Part shown: positions 56,324 through 64,000 of the stretch, one piece after another
How the letters are laid out: each line of letters opens with the position of its first letter
Position numbering within the stretch: position 1 is the stretch's first letter
Source of the DNA: Marinilactibacillus kalidii
Lineage (GTDB): Bacteria > Bacillota > Bacilli > Lactobacillales > Carnobacteriaceae_A
Length of the DNA stretch: 64,000 bases
Direction: 5' to 3'
Assembly (NCBI RefSeq): GCF_017599325.1
Contig: NZ_JAGFVM010000030.1
Span: 112,036-176,035, forward strand
Program-made: the position numbers and the translations under genes
Notes under the pieces: generated by a model
The model's input: the letters and a program-made list of their open reading frames with translations, nothing else
What the model was told of the DNA's origin: nothing
The model's database searches: none

Positions 56324-56621
56324 CTTTCGTCGTTTCCCCTTTCCAGCTAGACATTCCGCCCATTACGTTGACAACATCATAGCCATGTTCAGCTAAACGT
56401 TCACTAGTCAGCGTTGAGCGACCACCAGAATGACAGATCACGTGATAAGTTTTGGTTTTATCTAGTGCATCTATTTCTTCATTAAGCTGACTGAGAGGAA
56501 AGTTATGGGCATTGGGGATATGACCATTTTCAAACTCGTCAACTTCTCTAACGTCTAAAATCGTTAGTTCTTTGTTTCTTGCTTCTTGATAAAATTCATC
56601 TGCTCCAATTGATCTATACAT
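56310..56621 (-). CDS. Single-domain rhodanese (sulfurtransferase)
   Basis: I placed the start at ATG 56621, 9 bases after GGAGGAAAT; the open frame extends to 56669 inside the previous gene. The 103-residue protein has the rhodanese pattern VDEFENGHIPNAHNFPLSQL and active Cys in HVICHSGGRSTLTS. It moves sulfane sulfur to acceptors such as thiols or cyanide and should help remove reactive persulfides. Confidence 0.9.
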   Translation of the reverse strand: MYRSIGADEFYQEARNKELTILDVREVDEFENGHIPNAHNFPLSQLNEEIDALDKTKTYHVICHSGGRSTLTSERLAEHGYDVVNVMGGMSSWKGETTKDESK

Positions 56622-58269
56622 ATTTAATTTCCTCCGGTTTAATAGTTTGGTAGAGTGCAAATGCACCATCGAGATTTTTTACAGTGAAACCTTTATTTTT
56701 CAGCAATCTTTCAGCAATATAACTTCTCAGTCCGCTATGACAACTGACGATATATTGTTTGGATTGATCTAATTCATTCAAACGCTCACTTAACTGATCA
56801 AGCGGGATGTGCACACTATCTTTGAATGTACCGTGTTCTAGTTCAGCAGCATTTCGAACATCCAATAAAATAGCACCAGCTGCTAAGTTTTCTTCTAGTT
56901 CATACCACTGAATAGATTCACTGATATTTTCCAATAAATTTAACCCAGCATAGCCTGCCATATTGACGACATCTTTAGCAGCACCAAATGGAGGAGCGTA
57001 CGTAAATTCTAATTCTGGTAAATCCTCGATCGTCATATTCGCTTTGATTGCAGTCGCTAATATGTCGATTCGCTTGTCGACGCCGTCAGCCCCCACCGCT
57101 TGCGCACCGTAAATTATACCGCTTTTTTTATCAAAAATCACTTTCAACAAGATGTTTTCTGCACCAGGGTAGTATCCAGCATGACTTTTCCCTTGTAGAT
57201 GAAGGACATGGACAGATAAATCGTTTAGTTTCGCTACACGTTCACTTAAACCCGTAGATCCTGCAACCAGATTGAATACTCTCACAATAGCTGTTCCAAT
57301 ACTTCCCTTATTCTTTCTATCGAGCCCAGCAATCACATCAGCCACTTGTCTTCCTTGTCGATTAGCAGGAGAAGCTAGTGATATCAAAGCATTCTGATTT
57401 AAAATTTGTTGGTTTACAACGATTGCATCCCCTACTGCATAAATGTCAGGATCACTCGTTTGATAGTGATCATTCACAACTATACCACCACGGTGTCCAA
57501 GTGTAAGACCAGCAGCTTTTGCTAAGGTGTTTTCCGGTTGTACGCCAACAGATAGTAGCGTTAAATCACTCTTTAATTCTGTTCCATCTTCTAGCTGAAC
57601 GATTTTCCCTTTATCCTTGAAGGCTACGGCTGATTGTCCTGTAAATAGTGCAACATCGTTCGCCAAAAGTTCATTTTGTACATAAGCTGCCACTTCTTCA
57701 TCGAAAGAAGGTACTACATGTGGTGCTTTTTCTACGATCGTAACGTTGAGTCCACGTTTTTTTAGATTCTCAGACATTTCCAAACCAATATATCCAGCAC
57801 CGATAACCACAGCTCGTTCAACAGCCGGTTCATCAAGACGTGCCATAATATCATCCAAGTCTGGCACATTTCTTAAAGTAACTGTATTTTCAGCTTCTGC
57901 TAGTCCTTCAATCGGTGGGATAAAAGCCTTTGCTCCAGGAGAAAGAATCAGTTTATCATAATGATCTTCGGTTATTTTACCGTTGAATTTAACGGTGACG
58001 GTTTTGTTCTTGGGTGAAATGGCTACTACTTCATGATTTGGTTTCACATCGATATCAAATCTGCTCTTTAACGCTTCTGGTGTTTGAACAATCAATTTTT
58101 CTCGCTCAGCTATTTCTCCAGAAACATGATAGGGCAAACCACAATTGGCAAAAGATACATAGGGTCCTTTGTCATACACAACAATCTCTACGTTTGACAG
58201 TAACCTCCTTAACCTTGTTGCTGCTGACATACCCCCTGCAACGCCACCTACTATAATCACTCTATCCAT
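56614..58269 (-). CDS. CoA-disulfide reductase with C-terminal rhodanese domain
   Basis: The start is the ATG at 58269, 10 bases after GGAG (the ATG at 58278 is inside that ribosome site). The 551-residue flavoprotein has an FAD motif (IIVGGVAGGMSAATRLRR, 5-22), the active Cys43 in SFANCGLPYHVSG (same position as in CoA-disulfide reductases), an NAD site (VIGAGYIGLEMSENL), dimerisation domain, and a rhodanese domain (about 455-551) with CHSGLRS. CoADR-Rhd enzymes reduce CoA persulfide/polysulfide with NAD(P)H. The gene lies between two rhodanese genes. Confidence 0.94.
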   Translation of the reverse strand: MDRVIIVGGVAGGMSAATRLRRLLSNVEIVVYDKGPYVSFANCGLPYHVSGEIAEREKLIVQTPEALKSRFDIDVKPNHEVVAISPKNKTVTVKFNGKITEDHYDKLILSPGAKAFIPPIEGLAEAENTVTLRNVPDLDDIMARLDEPAVERAVVIGAGYIGLEMSENLKKRGLNVTIVEKAPHVVPSFDEEVAAYVQNELLANDVALFTGQSAVAFKDKGKIVQLEDGTELKSDLTLLSVGVQPENTLAKAAGLTLGHRGGIVVNDHYQTSDPDIYAVGDAIVVNQQILNQNALISLASPANRQGRQVADVIAGLDRKNKGSIGTAIVRVFNLVAGSTGLSERVAKLNDLSVHVLHLQGKSHAGYYPGAENILLKVIFDKKSGIIYGAQAVGADGVDKRIDILATAIKANMTIEDLPELEFTYAPPFGAAKDVVNMAGYAGLNLLENISESIQWYELEENLAAGAILLDVRNAAELEHGTFKDSVHIPLDQLSERLNELDQSKQYIVSCHSGLRSYIAERLLKNKGFTVKNLDGAFALYQTIKPEEIKYV

Positions 58270-58274
58270 TTTTA

Positions 58275-58583
58275 TCATTCTCCTTTAGTTGTTTTCCACT
58301 GATTCATACCACCACGAACATTAATCACTTTGTAGCCCTTTTTCATTAGTCTTTTACAGGCTTGTTTGCTTCTCATACCTGACTGACAAATGACATAGAC
58401 TGGCTGATCTTTCTTTCCATTGAAACGATTAATCTCATTTAAGGGTAGATTAGTCGCACCTTTGATATGTCCGGCCTTGAATTCTCTAGAGGTTCTAACA
58501 TCGATCAATTTACTTTTCTTTGGTAACCGTTTTTTCAATTCTTGTGTAGTGATTTGCTCTACTGGTTTAAACAATGCAAACAT
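58275..58583 (-). CDS. Single-domain rhodanese, first gene of the cst operon
   Basis: The 102-residue protein has an N-terminal strand-helix (QITTQELKKRLPKKSKLIDV), the EFKAGHIKGATNLPL segment and active Cys in VICQSGMRSKQACKRL. It is the first of three proteins carrying a rhodanese active site in this operon. The four genes touch or overlap, so they are co-translated. Confidence 0.92.
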   Translation of the reverse strand: MFALFKPVEQITTQELKKRLPKKSKLIDVRTSREFKAGHIKGATNLPLNEINRFNGKKDQPVYVICQSGMRSKQACKRLMKKGYKVINVRGGMNQWKTTKGE

Positions 58584-58701
58584 CTATTTTCCTTCTTTCT
58601 TTTTTCTCTGTTTAATTGAACTCTTTCAGTGATTGGCCTTTTACACCGCTAATATACTGATACACTATCTGGAAGAAGTTTTAAATTCATCTAATTATAA
58701 A

Positions 58702-58760
58702 ATACCCATACGGGTATAATAATCGAAAAATCATCCCATGTCAAATACCCCTTTGGGTAT
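58702..58760 (-). promoter_or_regulatory. cst operon promoter bracketed by two CstR operators
   Basis: On the minus strand TTGACA (58739-58744), 17 bases, TATTAT (58716-58721) is close to consensus. ATACCCATACGGGTAT (58702-58717) overlaps the -10 and ATACCCCTTTGGGTAT (58745-58760) abuts the -35. Both have the ATACCC-N4-GGGTAT form known for CstR/CsoR-family operators. Confidence 0.88.
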
Positions 58761-58771
58761 AATTTTTAGAA

Positions 58772-58811
58772 TAAAAAAGTCTTGAGCAAACATTTAAGCT
58801 ACTCAAGACTA
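58772..58811 (-). terminator. Terminator after the broken lipoprotein gene
   Basis: AGTCTTGAG / CTCAAGACT followed by T6 on the minus strand. Confidence 0.8.
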
Positions 58812-58849
58812 CTTATATTCAAATCATTCAACGACAGCGTACTTTTCTT

Positions 58850-59400
58850 TTAGTTATCAATCGTCCTAGGTACTTCGTTATTTACCTCATATATAATAAG
58901 TTTTCCACTATTCTCTTTATTATATACATTATAATTGCCAACCTCTATATCCGTTCCCACTTTCCACATACCATTTTTTAATGTATTAAAAAATGTTCGC
59001 TCTGTAATGGGTTTAAACGTCGTCTCTTCTAAACTAGTTAGCTTTATTAGGCTACCTCTATACAGATCAACTGTTAATTCAAAAATTACTGCTTTTTTAT
59101 TTTCATTATTCAATGATTCTTTTATATCTCTAATATCTACTTTAGCATTATCCATGTAAAATCACCTGAGGATTTTGCAGTGAATAAATAACGTCCAACT
59201 GGAAGGTTTTCTTCAACACTGTGCTGACCGTCGATTAATTGTTCTGTTTCTCTAGGATGTTCTAGTTCAGTTTCAGGTATTCTCTCTTTAAAACTAGCAA
59301 TATTTTGCTCACTAAGAGAAGCATCATGCGTTTTAATGCAAGCTGTGAGCACGATTAAACTCAACATTGATAAAAGCATTAACTTAAGTGTTCTAAACAT
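58850..59400 (-). pseudogene. Frameshifted lipoprotein, paralogue of the one at 55077
   Basis: The N-terminal frame (59400-59137) gives a signal peptide with lipobox (VLTACI) and the module SVEENLPVGRYLFTAKSSG, then GDFTWIMLK-stop. The downstream frame (from 59155) continues DNAKVDIRDIKESL and the second module WKVGTDIEVGNYNVYNKENS. One additional T in the T-run at 59158-59161 would join them. Order and spacing equal the intact paralogue, but the last 20-25 residues are missing. The gene is probably inactive. Confidence 0.8.
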
Positions 59401-59605
59401 CTTTATATTCTTAATTTTATCCCACTATTTCTTTGAAAGATTTAGTATTTAATCAAAATATTTCTTGAATCTCTTCCAAGTGTGTATGGCAGAATAAATA
59501 TGTAGAATAGTGCATGAAAAAATTCATAACTCAGATAAAAATAGTCCATTGTTTCTACTTTACCATTCGCCTAAAATGGAGTTTGACTAAGAAATTCAGA
59601 GAGGC

Positions 59606-59788
59606 TTGAGAAAGGATGCTCACAATGAACCAAATCTATTCTATCAAAAAATGAAAACTGAAGAAGGCTATTCTTCAAACAAATTTGTCACGAAAACCGG
59701 TTATGATTGGTTTACCTTAAGAAAGTACGCAGATCATAACGTTCTTCCAAAAGTAAAAAACAGTAGAAAACAAGTGAGTTCCTTGTAG
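59606..59788 (+). pseudogene. Helix-turn-helix fragment, possible IS21-type transposase N-terminus
   Basis: The 60-codon frame contains YQKMKTEEGYSSNKFVTKTG followed by YDWFTLRKYADHNVLPK. The pattern resembles the N-terminal helix-turn-helix of IstA-type transposases (KxxEGxSxxxIAxxxGxxxxTVRKY). It ends after 60 residues, so it would be a truncated relic. No ribosome site is obvious. Confidence 0.35.
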
Positions 59789-60239
59789 AAAGATAATCTT
59801 CTAAAACTAAACATTCATAGGGGAAATCATTTGCCTGCATCAAATGATAGGCAAAATGCACTTGACATTCGAGACAAAAATCTCTTATTTAAAGAAGATT
59901 GCGTTTCTTATGCACTCTTTAAAAATCATTACTGTAAATTTATATATTGTATGCTTTCTTTATAGCTTTTAGTGCACTCGTTTTCTAACTAATGAACAGA
60001 TTGCATTCAGTATTTTTAGTGACTTCTTTAACTGATTCATTTTCATTGTCGACTATATCGATTTGACTAATAGCAATTCGCTGAGCAGTATCCAGTTCGT
60101 CTACAATCTCTGTTATCGATAAGTATAAAAACTGTTACAGTCATATAATGTCACTCAATAAATATTGAACTAACCTTTTCATATTTTCACCTCTTGAATT
60201 TTTTAAATATCTTAAGTTATTTTATCAATAACACTTTTA

Positions 60240-60277
60240 AAAAAACCAACATTTGCAGTATATAGTGCAAATGTTGA
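60240..60277 (-). terminator. Orphan leftward terminator
   Basis: CAACATTTGCA / TGCAAATGTTG is a perfect 11-bp stem with T7 on the minus strand, but no minus-strand gene ends nearby. Confidence 0.6.
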
Positions 60278-60715
60278 TTTAAACAAAAACCTTTAGAATG
60301 TCATTACTATTTTAGCTTTTTCCACTTTGAAAAAGTTTGTAAATTTATAAAATCAACTGAAACTTTATTCTTAGACTTAATCTGTTCCCTTTATCTAGGT
60401 TGCGCTCATTATTATGTTACGTTTATAATTTTGAAGTGAAGAATATATAATATATTATCAAAAATATTGAAGGACTAAAACAATATAAGAAAATCACTTT
60501 ACAGGTTTCATAAAGATTACTACTTTTTAGATGCTTATAATTTCACATTATTCTGTTTCATTTTTGAAAGGTACTGAAATCGTTCTCTTTTTTTTGTAAA
60601 TTTCAAGTTTAAGTTAGCCACGTATTTTACAAAAATATTAGCTTAATTGTCAGTTGTTCCATCAGTTATTATTATTAGAAGAAGTCAGTCTCCATTTTTG
60701 AAAGTACTAACGTGC

Positions 60716-61072
60716 TTAGGCTAATTGGGATAAAGAGCGTAGAGCACGAGCAAAACAGTCATGTGATATTTTATAGCCACGTATTTTCTGAGGGTAGTCA
60801 TTCATCCATTGCTGGATTCTCAAGTATTCCGTCTCACTCAATTGACCGATGACTTTTACTTTTGGAATAAATTCGCAAATAAACTTATGTTGGATTTCGA
60901 TCATTCCTCTCTCCCACGAAGCATAAGGATGACTTAAATACACATCTAGAGTTTCTTGAAGTACCTTTATGAAGGCCGGTAAACTAAGATTTATTATCAA
61001 CGGTAATGGTCTTATATACTTTAGAGAACGTGTACCGATCCGATGCCGAAATGACTGATTGGCTAACTTCAT
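60716..61072 (-). pseudogene. IS30-family transposase remnant
   Basis: The 118-codon frame carries the C-terminal IS30 transposase block: ETLDVYLSHPYASWERGMIE, FIPKVKVIGQLSETEYLRIQ, WMNDYPQKIRGYK. The preceding catalytic block TITVDN-S-stop-FTGLHK appears only in another frame and with a TAG for a Glu codon. It is thus frameshifted, has a nonsense codon, and lacks its N-terminal half. Usual IS30 transposases have 310-350 residues. Confidence 0.85.
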
Positions 61073-61332
61073 TATAAAATCTAACCTCTCTTTTTTTCAA
61101 AACCTTTTATAAGTTTAAAAAGATTTTCGAATTTTTTCTCTATCTAACCTTATGCAAAAATATATCCAGTTCGAATCAAACGAATAAAAAATTAAAACAG
61201 AATATCGTACTTTTTACACAGAAGTCTGGACTTGACTAATTCAGTCCCATTTTAGTTAATAATAATTGGCATCACTTATATAATACTGTAATTGCGTCTA
61301 TCCATAGACAATTTAGAAAGGAAAATAGTTGT

Positions 61333-62886
61333 ATGTTTGATATCATTTCAGATAAGGAAAAGCGAAAAGTTGATATAATTAAAATATTATATTATTCCGA
61401 AAACTCTGTTACCCTAACGGATTTGCACGATAGAGTAGGACTATCTATACGAGGTTTACATTATAATCTAAAAGAAATAGAAACAGATGTTAGTGTTTTA
61501 GGCGGAGAAATCTTAACTTCAAAAAAAGGATATAAATTAATACTCCCTAGTAATATTGGAATGGATTATTTTGAAAGAAAAATTATTAAATCGTCTGTAG
61601 GTTTTCAGCTACTTGAACGCTTGTTTCACGAAAATTCACTAACATCTGATGAAATACAAGAATCGTTATTTGTAAGTCCTTCTAGCTTGTTTCGAACTAC
61701 TAAGTTAGTAAATAAACTGCTTCCAAAATACGGACTTTCACTAGAAACTAACCCCTATAAATTAGCGGGATCTGAAGAATTAATTAGAAAATTTTATGTT
61801 CGATTGTTCTATGAGGCATACGGTGAACAGGAGTGGCCATTTGTCAATATAAATCTTGACCTTGTTCATAAACTCATTACAGAATTTTTAGAAGATGTCG
61901 GTATTGATAGAGATAGTACAAGTGTACCCAAACTCAGAATTTTTTTAGGTATCCATTTAACTCGTGTACCAGAAAAAATATCACTTGAAGAAATTTTTCA
62001 AGATAGTAAAGAACTACAAAAAGTTCCGATCGATTTAGTTAAAGATACTGAAATGAAGGTAGCACAATGGTTTAAAACAAAAAAATATCCGACTGAATTT
62101 ATAGATCGTTACTCCCTATCATTTTCGATTCTTTTTATATTCTTCTCGGGTATTCATTTAGACCGTACACCTTCGCACATTGAGACAGATCGTCTAAAAA
62201 TAATAGAGACTTATTTAAGAAAAATAGAATTCATGCTTGGTCTTGAAAATACTAACTTCACAGCCCTAATTTATAATTTGAATCATATATTTGCTAATTA
62301 CAGTATTCATAGTAAATTAAATATTTTAGAAGACTACTTACTTTTCAAACCAAGAGAATACAGTATGATTGATGCTCTCGAAACTAATTATCCATTATTT
62401 TTCAAAGTATTCGTAACTAATTTAACTAATTTAATTGAGGAAATGAATTTAACATATAATGATTTATTATTAGAAGAATTACTATATTACGCTATTTCCA
62501 AATGGCCCAATCTGTTTCAAGATTTATTTTATAAGTATTCAGGTTTCACGATATTAGTATATAGTCATCTTACTGACTTACACAAAAAACATTTTTTACA
62601 AGGAATAGATTCTCAAGTGGAAAAAAATGTTGTTGTTCTACCATTTAATGAGAATTTTTTAGATGAAAAATCATTAAAAAACTATACTTTTGATATGATC
62701 ATTACTTCTAGTACAGTTTTTTTGGATATCACACAGCCAATAATTTATTTACCATCTAATCACAGCTTAGTAAATTATGATCCTTTTATTAAAGCAACTA
62801 AAAAAATAAAACGAGATAAACAGCACTACCGAAAACTTATGTTAGAAAAAAACATATATGACTTAAAAAACAAATTTGGTTTATAA
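61333..62886 (+). CDS. Mga-family (M protein trans-acting positive regulator-like) transcriptional regulator
   Basis: The 517-residue protein has an N-terminal winged helix (LTDLHDRVGLSIRGLHYNLK, about 27-46), a second Mga-type HTH (SLTSDEIQESLFVSPSSLFR, about 96-115), PRD-like helical regions (about 170-400) and a C-terminal EIIB-like part without an active-site Cys. Mga-like proteins (AtxA, MgaSpn) control surface and virulence-type genes. No target gene is adjacent; it is flanked by IS relics, is more AT-rich than the catabolic genes, and is likely horizontally acquired (inference). Confidence 0.8.
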   Translation: MFDIISDKEKRKVDIIKILYYSENSVTLTDLHDRVGLSIRGLHYNLKEIETDVSVLGGEILTSKKGYKLILPSNIGMDYFERKIIKSSVGFQLLERLFHENSLTSDEIQESLFVSPSSLFRTTKLVNKLLPKYGLSLETNPYKLAGSEELIRKFYVRLFYEAYGEQEWPFVNINLDLVHKLITEFLEDVGIDRDSTSVPKLRIFLGIHLTRVPEKISLEEIFQDSKELQKVPIDLVKDTEMKVAQWFKTKKYPTEFIDRYSLSFSILFIFFSGIHLDRTPSHIETDRLKIIETYLRKIEFMLGLENTNFTALIYNLNHIFANYSIHSKLNILEDYLLFKPREYSMIDALETNYPLFFKVFVTNLTNLIEEMNLTYNDLLLEELLYYAISKWPNLFQDLFYKYSGFTILVYSHLTDLHKKHFLQGIDSQVEKNVVVLPFNENFLDEKSLKNYTFDMIITSSTVFLDITQPIIYLPSNHSLVNYDPFIKATKKIKRDKQHYRKLMLEKNIYDLKNKFGL

Positions 62887-62980
62887 GAATCAAAGCTATA
62901 GCATTACTTTCTACTATTTACGAAAAGAGTTCTCTTTTAATGAATTTGGTAAAGAATAAAGCCTAAAAACAAAGTACTTT

Positions 62981-63033
62981 GGAAAAGGACGTACAACTGC
63001 TTAAGACTGCTGTATGTTCTTTTCCTATTTTTT
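62981..63033 (+). terminator. Terminator after the Mga-like gene
   Basis: GGAAAAGGACGTACA pairs with TGTATGTTCTTTTCC (with G-T pairs), followed by T6. Confidence 0.7.
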
Positions 63034-63049
63034 GTCTTGATTTTATTTG

Positions 63050-64000
63050 GTTCTATAATATTTGGTGTTGGTGAGAACTCGCCAACACTATTTTTATGTA
63101 AAATGAAACAAGCGAGATTCTCTGATAGACTATAGTTACCACACCAAATCTATAGGAGGAATCTCGCTTGCTTGAATCTAATGATATCAAAAAATTGCTT
63201 CATATCCAAGATGAATCGATCACATTGACTCAGATCGATCGTCAAACCCTAAAAGGAACTTTAACCAATATTGTCAGTGGGACAATCACTTATACACCAG
63301 GCTATTGTCCTAAGTGCGGTGTTAAAAACGCCGATTATAACATTATTAAGTACGGAACCAAGCTAACTAAAATGGTCTGGAATAAGGTGGCTGGGTATCC
63401 AACGCGCCTTTATCTAAAGAAACAACGTTTCTATTGTAAGTCTTGTACACAGACCTTCTCTGCTCATTCCTCAGAAGTCGAAGAACATTGTTTTATTTCT
63501 AAGAAAGTAAAGCAACACATCGGCTTTCAATCAAGAGAAGATCTTTCTATGAAGTATATAGCAGAAGAACATACGGTATCACCTTCCACCGTTAAGCGAG
63601 TGATTAGCACATTCGCCCAAGTCTATTACCCTGACTTCCAATCTTTACCGCCTTGTTTGCTTTTCGATGAATTCAAATCAGTCAAAAATGTGAAAGGTTC
63701 GATGAGCTTCATTTACGCCGATGGCGATACACATGAGGTGATCGATATCCTTCCTGATAGAAGAAAAGCTTATCTCAAACTTCACTTTCAAAAGTATCCG
63801 CTAAAAGTGAGAGAGCAGGTAAAACTCATCGTGATTGATATGAACGCAGCTTATGAGTACTTTATAAGAGAGCTTTTTCCAAATGCAAAAATCATTATTG
63901 ATCGCTTTCACATCACCCAGTTGATTAATCGATCTTTAAATAGAATCAGAGTAAAAATCATGAAACAATACAACCATTCTAGCTATCCGTCTAAAGGAAT
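63050..64000 (+). mobile_element. ISL3-family insertion sequence, left part
   Basis: The element seems to start around GGTTCTATAATATTTGG (about 63050). A strong stem GTGTTGGTGAG / CTCGCCAACAC (63065-63092 approx.) lies before the transposase, a frequent protection against outside transcription. Its right end is beyond the window, so the exact borders and target duplication cannot be seen. Confidence 0.75.
63168..64000 (+). CDS. ISL3-family transposase, 3' end off window
   Basis: I translated this gene by eye; 277 codons are visible. It starts with TTG (63168), 8 bases after AGGAGG. The N-terminal zinc-finger region has YCPKCGVKN and RFYCKSCTQTFSAHS (four cysteines), then the helix-turn-helix MKYIAEEHTVSPSTVKRVIS. 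The DDE transposase domain follows: LLFDEFKSVKN, IYADGDTHEVIDILPDRRK, VIDMNAAYEYFI and IIDRFHITQLINRSLNRIR. It is unbroken within the window, so the element may be active. Confidence 0.92.
   Translation, partial: MLESNDIKKLLHIQDESITLTQIDRQTLKGTLTNIVSGTITYTPGYCPKCGVKNADYNIIKYGTKLTKMVWNKVAGYPTRLYLKKQRFYCKSCTQTFSAHSSEVEEHCFISKKVKQHIGFQSREDLSMKYIAEEHTVSPSTVKRVISTFAQVYYPDFQSLPPCLLFDEFKSVKNVKGSMSFIYADGDTHEVIDILPDRRKAYLKLHFQKYPLKVREQVKLIVIDMNAAYEYFIRELFPNAKIIIDRFHITQLINRSLNRIRVKIMKQYNHSSYPSKG

Larger units (their letters stand above)
59401..60715. other. Accessory intergenic region with decayed DNA
   Basis: This 1.3 kb AT-rich stretch has no intact gene. It contains a 60-codon HTH-like fragment (59606-59788), an orphan leftward terminator (60240-60277) with no matching gene, and near 60596-60621 a sequence that could be the end of the IS30-type remnant to the right. 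Confidence 0.55.

Noticed and set aside
59606..59788. Reading the 60-codon frame as a functional small regulator.
   Set aside because: It is alone in decayed DNA, has no clear ribosome site and stops right after the HTH-like part. It is kept only as a low-confidence relic.

Overview
The window is a 64 kb chromosomal segment of a low-GC, facultatively fermentative Gram-positive bacterium. The strong Shine-Dalgarno sites, PTS-centred sugar metabolism, PRD antiterminators, a CcpA-type cre site, enterococcal/carnobacterial-style lipoproteins and IS30/ISL3 elements point to Lactobacillales, most likely Carnobacteriaceae or a related Enterococcus-like lineage. This placement is inferred from gene style and was not tested. 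No rRNA, tRNA or CRISPR array was seen.

Bases 1-10.7 kb form a uronate/plant-polysaccharide island. It holds a TRAP solute-binding lipoprotein (cut by the left edge), an AraC regulator, a GH105 unsaturated glucuronyl/galacturonyl hydrolase, a TIM-barrel sugar isomerase, an IclR regulator, kduD, kduI, a ROK kinase, an EEP-family hydrolase and a GH35 beta-galactosidase. GH105 should release unsaturated uronic acid, and KduI and KduD should carry its open-chain form to 2-keto-3-deoxygluconate. KDG kinase and aldolase are not in the window. A recurrent TTTC-N7-GAAA palindrome in front of iclR, the GH105 operon and kduI looks like the IclR operator.

Bases 11-27.3 kb hold small envelope genes and then three PTS sugar modules. 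The first is EIIBC + cytosolic sulfatase + formylglycine-generating enzyme, divergent from an RpiR regulator. The second is a licT-bglF beta-glucoside operon with an RNA antiterminator target before each gene. The third is a fructose-family EIIA-EIIB-EIIC + GH38 alpha-mannosidase + PRD regulator operon resembling mannosylglycerate utilisation. None of the glycosidases or the sulfatase has a signal peptide, so the substrates should be imported first.

Bases 27.4-36.2 kb carry mixed functions: pRiA4b-type, TM2 and small membrane proteins, a GNAT enzyme, an amino-acid ABC permease and binding protein without ATPase, rfbB, a ComK-like protein, an N-acetylmuramoyl-L-alanine amidase translationally coupled to a ComX-like sigma factor, and a frameshifted stub of a sugar ABC permease. 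Bases 36.2-43.5 kb hold a PRD-regulated PTS operon ending in an AlsE-type epimerase and transketolase, followed by an orphan EIIB.

Bases 43.5-55.8 kb carry an amidohydrolase, a CpsB/YwqE-type phosphatase, a SEC-C protein, an MFS transporter, an M20 peptidase, an AbiE toxin-antitoxin pair whose toxin has a premature stop, a multi-DUF protein and a repeat-containing lipoprotein. Bases 56.0-58.8 kb form a persulfide-response operon (rhodanese, CoA-disulfide reductase-rhodanese, rhodanese, CstR) with two operators bracketing its promoter. The right end is a decaying accessory zone with a frameshifted lipoprotein paralogue, IS remnants, an Mga-like regulator and an ISL3 transposase cut by the window edge.
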